In this document: piece by piece, positions 1 through 10,459 of the stretch
Numbering within the stretch: the first letter of the stretch is position 1
Layout of the letters: each line of letters opens with the position of its first letter
Notes under the pieces: generated by a model
The model's database searches: none
What the model was told of the DNA's origin: nothing
What the model saw: the letters and a program-made list of their open reading frames with translations, nothing else
Translations under genes and position numbers: made by a program
Origin: Poronia punctata
Taxonomy: Eukaryota; Ascomycota; Sordariomycetes; Xylariales; Xylariaceae
Length of the DNA: 43,049 nt
NCBI GenBank assembly: GCA_022579005.1
Contig: MU401729.1
Span: 1-43,049 of the forward strand
Direction: 5' to 3'

Positions 1-3000
1 ATAATGCTATAATATTTAAAAATGCTAAAAAGCGTTATTAATAATATACGTTTTTTAAATAAATTTTTAAACTTTTATAAGTTTAATAAAATATAAGGTA
101 TAGTTAGTGCTTAAAAGAAAAATATTTAAGCTATGTTTTTAAATATGTTTTTTAAAAAAAATGCTAAATATTTTAGCAGTTATAAAATAAAAAACAAAGT
201 AGTTTTTTTATATAAATACTAGCTAAGTAAAGCTAATAAAAATATATTAAATAAGCTATAAAGTATTTAAAATAAGCTATAATAAGTGCTAGTTTTTTAT
301 AACTTATAAGCTAGCTATATATTAAGCAAAATAAAAAAAAAGTTTTAAGCTATAGTTTATTTTTTATAAAGTATTTAAAAAGCTATATAAGCTAACTTGT
401 TAAAAGCTATAATATAAGTTTTTAAGCAATATAATATACTATATAGCTTATTTATAGCGTTTATATTTATATAAGCAGCTATTAGTAAATTAGTAAGCTA
501 ATATATAAATTATTTAAAAACTTTTTTTTATAAGCTATTTATAGTTAATATACAAACTTTATAAATATATAAAGTAATATTTAAAAAATTATAAGTTAAA
601 ATATTAAAAATTTAAATATATATAAAAATAAAAGCTTAAAGCTTAAGTAATAAAAAAGTTATTAAATATATAGTTTAATATATTAAAATAATAATATATA
701 TAAAAAGTAAATATAATAGCAATACTATTAGTGCTAGCGTATATAGTAGCAATACTAAGCTATTTAGCTTTATAAAAGCTATTATTTTTAATTTAAAATA
801 TAATAAATAAGCTATTTACTATATTAAAAAAAAAATAAACTAAAAAAAAGTAGCTTTATAGCTTAAACTTACTAAAATTATAATTAGTAATAAAAGTAAA
901 TAAATAAATACTTTTTAAAAAGTAGCTAGAAAAAGTTTAATAATAATAGCTAGTACTTATAAAAAAGTAACTTTAAATATAATAACTAAACTAATAACTA
1001 TGCTAATAATTATACTAAAAAAAGTAAAAATATTATAATTAAAAAAAAGCTATTTTATAAAAAGCTTTATTAGTTTATAAAAAAACGCTAGCTTAAAAAA
1101 AGTAATAAAATAAACTAAGCTTACTTTATAAAAAATAATAAAAAAAATTATAATAGCGCTGCTAATTAATTATTAGCTAAATATTTTAAAAGTAATAACT
1201 TTAAAAATAATTATAATAAAATTATTAAATTATTTAAAAATAGCAAATAAAATAGCTTTATTATATTAGTTTAAGCTAATAAAAGCTTAAGTAAACTAAA
1301 GCTTAAAAAAAGTAAGCTATATAATAGCTATTTAAACTATTATAACTTATTTAATATAAAGCTTGCTAATAAAACTAAATTTATAATATTTTTAAACTAT
1401 AGCTATACTAGTTACTATGTTTTTAAAAGCATAGTATAGCAATTTTAGCTATATTTTAGTAAATATAATATGATAATAAAAAAAGTTAGTAGCGTTAAGC
1501 TTTATATTAATTAAAATTATAAAGTTATAGCTAAATAAGTTATAAGTAATAAAAAAGCTTTATTAAAATAATTAGTAACTATAAGCATAGTTTTTAATAA
1601 TATTTTTTTAAAAAATTTTATAATTTTAAAGTGCTTATTTTATAAATAAAGTAGCTTATTTTTTAAAAAAAAACAAAGTAAAGTAGTTATTTTTATAAAT
1701 ATTAAAAGCGCGCTAAAATTATGCCTTATTACGCGTTTAGTAGCTTTAAGTATAAAATTTGCTTATATAGCTATAATAAGTATATAGCTAAAAACTATAA
1801 TATTAAAAAGTAAAAAAAAACTTAAACTATAAATAAAATAGCATAAAAAAATACTAAAAATAGCTTAAGTATTAAGTTATTTAAAGCATTATATTATATA
1901 TTTCCTTAGCTTATTTAACTTTAAATAATGCTATACTAATATAATTATAAAAACTAAATACTAAATTAATATAAGCAATTATAAACTTATTAAGCTTTTA
2001 ATATAAAAATATAGCTTAATATAAAAGTAAGTAATTATTAAGTTTTTAAAAATATATAATAATAAATATATTTAAAAAAGCAAAAGCTTATAAAGCTTAC
2101 TAGTATTATTTATGCTAAAAAAAGTATTAAAGTTAACTATTTTAAAAAAAGCAAATAAAAACAACTTAAAAATAATATAGCAAATATATTATAATTATTA
2201 TAAGCTAAATAAAAAAATAAAAAAGCACGCGCACTTTTTACTTAATATATAAAATAAAATATAATATATTACTAGCTATAAATAGTATATATTTATTAAC
2301 TTAAAAAATAGCTTTTAGCATATAATTATATATAAAAAGATTATAAAAAAATAGCGTTTATAATATTAAATAAAATTTATAAGTAATTAATAATACTATT
2401 TAAACTTTATAACGTACTAGTAATATTTTAAGCGTTAATTTAAAAAATAATAAAAAAAATTTATAAATAGTTTGCTAGCTTACTTAATAATATTTACATT
2501 TAAAAAAACATTATAAAAAAAGTTTATAAGCGTTATTATAAAATATTTGCTAAACTTATAATATATAGCATAATAATTAACTTTAAAAAATGTTTTATAT
2601 TTATTAAAAAAAGCGTTTTTTTTAAATTTATAATTTTAAAAAATAAAATTAAAGCAAACCTAGTAAAAGTATTTGCTATGCTAAAGCAATTAATACTAAA
2701 AATAATAATAAAAACTAAAGCGTTTATAAATGCTATAAAGTATTTTAAATACTTTATAAAAAGTTTTTTATTATATATAGCACTACTAATAATATTTTTT
2801 AAAAGCTTAAAAAATGCTTTAATAATATTAACTAATAAAGTAAAAGCAATATAGTAAAAAATTTATATAATTATTATTACTATGCTTATAATAAAAACTT
2901 TTAATTAATAATTATTATTAATAATAAATATAAATTTAAGCTAAGTATATGTTAAAATATATTTATTATAGCTATACTTATTAAGCAAAGAAATTACGCT

Positions 3001-4920
3001 ATACTTAGTAGCATACTTTTTAAAAAAGCTTATAAATATATAATTATAATATTTTGCATAAAAAAAAAAGTTATTAGCAATATTACTAAGTTTATAATAT
3101 TAGCACTATTAAGTTAAAAGTAATAAAGTTATTATTTATAGTAATTATTAATTTTTAAGCATAATATGTAGCAAAGCTAAGCAACTTGCTTATATTATAA
3201 AATTTATTAACTTTATTAAGTATTATAGCATTTAAATTATATATAAACTTAGTAAAGCTAATTTAATTACTAATTAGCTTTTAAAACTAATAAAAAATAT
3301 AATAGCAAATAATAAGCTAAAAATAGTATGCTTGCTTAAATATTTTAACTAAATTAATTTATAAGCTATTTTTAAGCACTTATACTTTTATAAAGCTTTT
3401 TTTATAAACTTTAATATTAAATAGGTTTAAAAACATTTTTAAATTTATAAAAATGCGTTATACTAGCTAAAAACTTATAAACAAGTACTAAGCAACTTTT
3501 TATATATAGCTAAAATAGTATACTAAGTAGTAATTTTGCTATAAATACTAAAAATAAAAAATTTAATATATAAAAGTTAAAAATTATATAAAAACTTTAG
3601 CTATATTATAGTTAAAATAGTTAAGTATAAAATAAATAAGGTTTATTAGTATTTAAAAACAACTTTAATTATATAATAAGTTATTATAAAATATACTAAA
3701 TGCTAGCTAATAAAGCTATTTTTAATATAATTGCTTAATTTTAAGCTAATTATACTATTTAAACTATTAATATAATAAAATATAAACTATATAAGTTTTA
3801 ATAAAGTATAAATATTAATATATATTAAATATGCTATATTATAAGTAAAAGCTAAAAAAGTACTAAATATGTTTTTTAAAGCTATAAAGCTATTAATAAA
3901 TTAAATTAGCTAAACTTTTAGCTATTTATATAAATAAATATATAATAATAAACTTAAATTTATAAGCTTTAAAGCTATTATATAGCACTTTTTAAATAGC
4001 TTTATAATAAAGCTAGTAATATTTTTATACTTATATAATAATAGTAAAGTTAAAAAAGTTAACTAAAATATTAAGCAAATTATATTATAAAAAAACGTTA
4101 TAAGCAAATTTAAAAACGTAAATAAGTTGCTTATATATATAATATGCTTATATAACTAAATTTTAAAGCTAAGCAACTATTTAAGCTATTTTTTTTTTTA
4201 GTACTTAATTGCTTTAATACTAAAAAATAGTAAAAGTAGCAAATTATATTTATAACCTAAAAAAAAAAAAAAAAGCTAAAATATAAAAAAAATTAATATT
4301 AAATTATAAAGCACTGCTAGCTAAGCAACGTTTTAGCAGTATAAAAGCTAGCTAAAACTAAATTAAAGCTTATTTATAAAAATATAAAAAACTAATTTAT
4401 ATTTATAAACTTAGTAATTAAGTTTTATAAGTATAGTAAAAAAGCTATAAAGCTAAACTTTATTATAATAAGCTATAGTTTATAATAAGCTATTACTTTA
4501 ATAATATATACTAACTATATAGCTTTAATAGTATGCTACTAACTAATAAGTATAATAAAATAAACTTATTTTTAGTATATATATAAAATAGCTAGCTTAT
4601 ATAAAGCTTATAGTATACTAGTAAGCTAATATTAAAAAAAAACTAAAAATAGCTAAAAGCTATAAGCAAAATTATAAAATAAATAAAGCAGTAGCAAAAT
4701 TAAAAATAGCTTTACTAAGCTAGTTAAAATAACTAATTTAATAAAAAAAATAGTTATAAATTTATTAACTTTTAAAAAATAAAATAATAAACTTATTAAG
4801 TATTATAAATAACTATTATAATAAAGCCTAAAGTTAAAATACTTAGCTTTACCTAATTTATATATATATAAGTACTTTTTATACTTTTTAATATGTATAA
4901 AGCTTATAAAAAATATATAA
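1..4920. repeat. AT-rich, ORF-free block, probable RIP-degenerated repeat DNA
   Basis: The block is made almost entirely of A and T with scattered AGC, GCT, AGT and ACT, and it has no open reading frame of useful length on either strand. Reading positions 1-1020 by eye I find two GA and no TC dinucleotides and about one GG, while CT/AG are abundant and CA/TG are present but sparse. Ascomycete genomes often contain such blocks where repeat-induced point mutation (C to T) has destroyed transposons; that origin is an inference here because no element can be recognised any more. The left edge lies outside the window. The change to ordinary composition near 4920 is abrupt. A mitochondrial origin is unlikely, since there are no coding frames and the base-context bias is strong. 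Confidence 0.8.
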
Positions 4921-5808
4921 TTATCTTAGACTTCCTTTTATAGCATTTTAACTATAAATCGTAGTTAGGCTGCTATTAGGGAACAGGAGAAAGCACAACC
5001 TAGCCTTCCTATAACAGAGATATGTTGCAAGAATATCTTTCCTCTCTTTTTCCTTTAGGGAATCGTGTCGTGACTGATACTTGCTTTGCGTAATATTGGT
5101 ATCACTATTTTACTTATGTACATTCTTTGTTTTTAGTGCAAGAAGGGGGAAGTTGTATATAATACAACTTACTTACCAGCTTATGTCTCTGTATAGTGAG
5201 CTTTTCCTACCTACGGAAGGGGGTTACTTGTACCTAGTCTAGATACCCCGCTATTCTGGCCTCCACCCCCTCAACACTCCCCTCAACACTCCCCTCGTCA
5301 CCTACATGTACCTACAAGTACGCCAGTACGTTCCTACTACTCGCCTGAAGCTGGGTACATTTACAAGGCCAGTTACGTACATGTACCTGAGTATCTGTAC
5401 ACGTACGTGTTACTCGTACATCAAAACCGTGCAGGTCCTGCAAGTACACTTCATTGCTGCATCCGATTTTGGCTCCCGCCGCCTTCCCTGCTGGTACCTA
5501 ATCTCTTATCTTAGCAGCTACAACAAGTAGGTACTGCTCTGACATCTACCTACCAGAACCATCTTAGTCAACCACTTTCGCCGCCATCGTTCATTTATTC
5601 TGCTTCACGGTTTGAATTCACAGACATCTTTTGCATATTCTTGCAAGTACATACATTTTTACATTTCTCAACCTATTCCCTCTCCCCGGGCGCCGCATTT
5701 GCACGTGCAGGTGGCAACCTACTACCGACCAACATTCCGCATTTCCATATCCATTTGGCCGTCACTGCCTGACCTGTCCCGCGCCGCCTGGCGATTCTAC
5801 CCGTCACA
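4921..5808. other. Intergenic region between AT-rich block and UBC12
   Basis: Normal-composition DNA holding the presumed promoter and 5' leader of UBC12. It contains an exact 12-bp tandem duplication at 5269-5292 and a stretch at about 5290-5480 unusually dense in the palindrome GTAC. The short open frames at 5306-5530 and 5612-5815 show no family resemblance and I do not regard them as genes. Confidence 0.6.
5269..5292. repeat. 12-bp direct tandem duplication
   Basis: The unit CCTCAACACTCC occurs twice in exact tandem (5269-5280 and 5281-5292), inside a C-rich stretch about 520 bases upstream of the UBC12 start. Confidence 0.85.
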
Positions 5809-6522
5809 ATGTTGAAAATATGGTCTATGGTAAGGGAAACCCGCAAGAACCGGGGGCCTACCAATATCACGCTGACTTCCTCGTTCAGAAAAAAGCGCAG
5901 CAACAGCAAGAAAATGCTGATGCCGTAAGCGGAAAGAAGAAGAAAGTTACCGCGGCCCAAATCCGAGTGCAGAAAGGTATGCAGTTGCGACAATAGAATA
6001 ATACTCCTTTGCTTTCCGTCTCCGGCCCCCTAAGACTGACCAACCATGCTTCGGCCTCTCCCAGATCTTGAAGAGTTGTCTCTTAGCAGCACGATGAAAA
6101 CGGAATTTCCTGATCCTGACGACATTCTCAACTTCATCCTCATAATCACGCCCGACGACGGCATGTACGCCGGCGGCCGATTCACATTCATGTTCAATAT
6201 AGATCAGAACTACCCGCACGACCCGCCCAAGGTGCGCTGTCAGCAAAAAATCTACCACCCGAACATCGACCTGGAGGGCAAGGTTTGCCTGAATATATTG
6301 CGTGAGGACTGGAAGCCGGTACTTAATCTGAATGCGATCATTGTGGGCCTTCAGTTCTTGTTCCTCGATCCGAATGCTTCCGATCCTCTGAACAAGGAGG
6401 CTGCCGATGACCTCCGCGCTAATAAGGAGGTCTTCAAGAGGAATGTCAAAACTTCCATGGCAGGCGGCTCCGTAAGAGGGCGGTATTATGACGCCGTGCT
6501 TGTTACGCCACCACGCCGTTGA
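5809..6522 (+). CDS. UBC12: NEDD8-conjugating enzyme Ubc12 (E2)
   Basis: E2 enzyme that accepts NEDD8/Rub1 from the Ula1-Uba3 E1 and passes it to cullins, activating SCF-type ubiquitin ligases. My model has three exons: 5809-5829, 5889-5976 and 6065-6522, giving 188 residues, the usual Ubc12 size. The 21-nt first exon encodes MLKIWSM, matching the hydrophobic N-terminal E1-docking peptide of this family (human MIKLFSL). A basic KKKK-VTAAQIRVQK segment follows, then the UBC fold with the HPN motif and catalytic Cys111 in GKVCLNILREDW. The splice joins keep the frame: introns start GTAAGG and GTATGC and end CAG, and the second join restores the Asp of QKDLEEL. The frame at 6046 has its own ATG inside intron 2, and the true N-terminus lies upstream. 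The C-terminal tail after GGSVRG diverges from other fungi. Identity is very secure; the exon-1 assignment is strong. Confidence 0.93.
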
Positions 6523-7933
6523 TGGAACAAACAGGCCGGGCGGATCACGCACTACCGACGCCGTTGGATACGGGATTCTGATTTTCTGATCTCAGCCGTG
6601 TCCAGGAATCGTCGGGCTAGTACACCACCCACGCACATACAATTATACTTCACACAGCGCGCCATATCTGTACGGGACTATATACCGGGCGAGACTATAG
6701 GTCAGATGGGCAAGATCAGAAATGGGTAACCGTGATTACGATCCATTATCGAGTATGCATATCTAGACTTCTGGGACATTGGAAGATTGGGCGGCTACAT
6801 TTTTCTTTTCCTTTTTTTTCATCACAGCGTAGGCGTTGTTTCGCGGGCAAGGCCGCCGCATATACCAGCGAGGATGGACTGGTTTCGATGTTCCGCTCCC
6901 TTGCATTCTGGAGCTGGGCTGGAACGGGGAAGAAAGAACGAGTCAAGTGAGGAGCCGGCTGAAGCGAAGAGGTTAATACAGTCTACAGGCGGTGAGAGGT
7001 TGTACAGCCGTAAATGGGAAGATTGCACAACAATAGCAGTAACAGCCATACCTTGGGGTCCCAAGGCTTAAGAATCCCGCTACAATATTAGAAATCAGCA
7101 AGCGCGATACCAGATTAGCATATTACTGCCTTATAGATGATGATGTGGAAAAGTGTCGCTCAGTTTATTGGGTTATGACACGATGAAGCGTCTATATTGC
7201 CATTCCCGCACTCTCTCCTCGCTTGCTATTTAGAACTCGACCTACCATATTTGAAGCGAAGCGCACCTGCTCATTTATGTACGCGCCTAGGGTTTTTGAT
7301 GCATCATGTAGTATTATGAGAAGTCAAAAGACATAGTTTCACTGATATAGCATCATCATCAAATCATCCGACCACAGTATGGTGCTATCTACACTCTGGT
7401 ATCTACTTGGTATAAGGATATACTCGATCTTGAAGTCGTTGATTGACCAGTATTACCTGGTATATACATATTGTAGATGCACAGTATATAATCATTTGGA
7501 GACAGTGTATTGGCGACGGAGGCGGGAATGGGGCAAGCTGTACCCCGGGCGAACCAAGGCACCCAGAACGCGGCAAGAGGCAAGGTGCGTCGGTTGGCAA
7601 GGGTCCAAGCTTGAGCGAACGCACATCCCCACCAATAGTACACTAGCAATTCTGCTAGTACTTGCTAGCAATTTTCGACTCACCGCCGCCGACATCGCCC
7701 TAAGCTTACGCTCTGGTAGCTCTCAAGTCCACTCTCGGAACCTGCTGCACAAAAGTTCTGCTCCGACTTCTCTTCAGGGACTTCTCGCAGCTCAGAAATA
7801 AAGTTTGAAACCTCTCCCATCTCCCCATCTTCCTTCATCCTGCCGTGTGCCTCATATTGCTGGACAATATTCTACGTTGTTTAGCACACCTCCCCACTCC
7901 TAATTGACCTCTCCCCTCACATATTCTGTCATT
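6523..7933. other. Intergenic region UBC12-ILV5
   Basis: Contains the UBC12 3' region and the ILV5 promoter and leader. Open frames at 6732-7071 and 7379-7801 overlap on both strands without recognisable protein features. A perfect 7-bp hairpin lies at 7642-7659. CGACTCA at 7676-7682 is a 6/7 match to the Gcn4/CPC1 site TGACTCA, a plausible but unproven element for an amino-acid biosynthesis gene. Confidence 0.5.
7642..7659. repeat. Perfect inverted repeat upstream of ILV5
   Basis: ACTAGCA (7642-7648) pairs exactly with TGCTAGT (7653-7659) around a 4-base spacer. A further partial copy (TTGCTAGCAA) follows at about 7662-7671. It lies about 280 bases before the ILV5 ATG, so it could be a dimeric factor site or a leader hairpin. 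Function is unknown. Confidence 0.5.
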
Positions 7934-9440
7934 ATGGCTTCCAGAGGATTTTCCAAGGCTCTTCGTAGCCCTTTGGCCCGTCAATTGGCTTCGCCCGCCG
8001 TTCAGAGACGCTCGTTCGTCGCTGCTACCAACGTTGTCAGAGCCACCGCTGTTCAGAGCCGTCCCGCTCTGGCCGGTGCCGCTCAGCAGCAGGTTCGTGG
8101 TGTGAAGACCATTGACTTTGCTGGTGTGCCCGAGGAGGTCTACGGTAAGTCTAGTTGCATGTGAAAATGCAAAATCTGCCGTGGAAAATCATCAATTGCT
8201 AACAGCACGTGTTTCTAGAACGCGCCGACTGGCCCAAGGAGAAGCTCTTGGTAGGTCTTTGAACTTGGGATATCTGAAACCAAATAGAAGGGACCGTACT
8301 TACATTCTACGTATAGGACTACTTCAAGGACGATACCCTCGCTCTGATCGGCTATGGCTCCCAGGGTCACGGCCAGGGTCTTAACCTCCGAGACAACGGC
8401 CTGAACGTCATTGTAGGCGTTCGAAAGAACGGTCAATCGTGGAAGGATGCGGTACAAGATGGCTGGGTTCCCGGCAAGAACCTTTTCGAGGTCGACGAGG
8501 CCATCAGCAAAGGTACCATCGTCATGAACCTCCTCAGTGACGCCGCCCAGAGCGAGACCTGGCCCGCCATCAAGCCCCAGCTCACCAAGGGCAAGGTACG
8601 TTCCTATCGAGATCAACTGCGATTGATTGATCCCGTGTACTGATGATGACGTAGACTCTATACTTCTCCCACGGCTTCTCCCCCGTCTTCAAGGATGTGA
8701 CCAATGTGGATGTCCCCAAGGACATTGACGTCATCCTCGTCGCTCCCAAGGGTTCCGGCCGAACTGTCCGCTCTCTCTTCCGCGAGGGCCGTGGCATCAA
8801 CTCGTCTTACGCCGTCTACCAAGACGTGACGGGCAAGGCCGAGGAGAAGGCCCAGGCTCTCGGCGTTGCTGTCGGCAGTGGTTACCTGTACAAGACCACG
8901 TTTGAGAAGGAGGTCTACTCTGACCTGTACGGTGAGCGTGGCTGCCTGATGGGTGGTATCCACGGCATGTTCCTCGCCCAGTACGAGGTTCTCCGTGAGC
9001 GTGGCCACAGCCCCAGCGAGGCTTTCAACGAGACTGTCGAGGAAGCCACCCAGAGCTTGTACCCCCTGATTGGTGCCAATGGCATGGATTGGATGTACGA
9101 GGCCTGCTCCACCACGGCCCGTCGTGGAGCCATCGACTGGACCCCTCGATTCAAGGACGCTCTTAAGCCCGTCTTCAACCAGCTATATGATTCCGTCATC
9201 GACGGTACCGAGACCAAGCGATCGCTCGACTACAACAGCCAGAAGGACTACAGACAGAAGTACGAGGCCGAGATGGAGGAGATCCGCAACTTGGAGATCT
9301 GGAAGGCTGGCCGTGCTGTCAGGTAAGCAAAGCCTCCATAACCCTGAGCGGTTTCTTCCATCACGTTGAACCATGGACTTGAGTTGGTGCTAACTATGAT
9401 TGTTCTTATTAGATCTCTCCGACCCGAGAACCAGAAGTAA
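7934..9440 (+). CDS. ILV5: Ketol-acid reductoisomerase, mitochondrial (acetohydroxyacid isomeroreductase)
   Basis: Catalyses the NADPH- and Mg-dependent alkyl migration and reduction of acetolactate/acetohydroxybutyrate in valine, leucine and isoleucine synthesis in the mitochondrial matrix. Five exons: 7934-8144, 8219-8250, 8317-8595, 8655-9322 and 9413-9440, giving 405 residues (yeast Ilv5: 395). The first 60 or so residues are rich in Arg/Ala/Ser with no acidic stretch, as in a mitochondrial presequence. The nucleotide-binding motif GYGSQGHGQ is at residues 93-101, SHGFSPVFKD follows, and the metal-binding DLYGE is at 264-268 in the all-helical C-terminal domain. The protein ends SLRPENQK like yeast Ilv5. 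Exon 2 is only 32 nt. All introns are GT-AG. An in-frame upstream ATG at 7904 would put a different peptide before the presequence; 7934 fits better. Identity is certain. Confidence 0.97.
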
Positions 9441-10459
9441 ACTTCTATCATTGAAGCGAGTGGCGTTTGGCATTTGATTGGGTTGGGATTTTAAAAATAT
9501 CAACGGCGGCGCATACCGCGGAGGATGTTAAGGGGGGGGAGGACAAAACTTGTGTACTTGTATTCAGGATTCCCCCAGATTTCATCATCTTTTGCGTGGA
9601 CCAAAGGGATTAAGTCCAAAAGTTATGTCTGAGTTAGCTATGTTTTATTCTATACAAAAGGTCTTTACACGCATTTTCTTGCCTTTGTCCGGTCGTACAT
9701 CCTCTGTCTCATAACGAAAGTCCTTGGCCAAGTTGCACCAAGGCAGTATGTTGTTCCCTTGGGACCGATTATCGGATGCAAAAGAGGATGCATCAAGGGT
9801 GAATCGGAGATGCCTACCTGTCAGCCTACCCACTACCTAATGCATGCAGGTTTGTAAGTGGGCAGAAGGGGGGGGTGAGGATTGGGGTTGATCCACTCGG
9901 AGAATTGAAGGCTTTGTTTGGTATTTGGCCTTCCTTTCCGGTAGGTTATAGAATCGAGAACGAGTCATCGTAGTCCCAAATCTCGTCTGGGGAAAGCTTT
10001 TGTTATTATGATTATATGGCTTTAAAGCAGGTCTGCAATATCACATGCTATTAGTCTAGTAAGTGCGTACCAGAGTTATTTATAATACACCCCCAGATTT
10101 TGGTGTTGGATTGTAAAAGGCAAGATATAATCACCATATCGTATCACACTGTCGCCTCACTATCCGTCCACTCATTCATCAGTACCTACTAATGCAAAAG
10201 TCTAGATCCGATCTACCACATACAGACAAACTACCCTAGAAGAAGAAAGTAGGACGAACAGGTTTCTGTCGGAAAAGACAGACAAGCTTACCTAGTGCCC
10301 GCCCAGGCTATCATCATCATTCCTTACTTACCTATCAAAAGCTCACTCACTCACTTTACAACGGCTCACTTTTCCCTTCTCTTCTCTCTCTTTTCCTCAC
10401 CACAACCAATTAGCCAGCCAGTCGAAAAGACATAAGAAAGAAGAAAAAGAAAAGAAAAG
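9441..10459. other. Intergenic region ILV5-SRY1
   Basis: Contains the ILV5 3' region and the promoter of the next gene. A pyrimidine-rich tract at about 10365-10400 is followed by a purine-rich leader (AAGAAAAAGAAAAG) right before the ATG at 10460, a common arrangement in filamentous fungi. I see no further gene. Confidence 0.55.

Noticed and set aside
5947..6552. 201-codon antisense frame across UBC12
   Set aside because: It is the reverse strand of conserved UBC12 exons and spans an intron; a shadow of the real gene.
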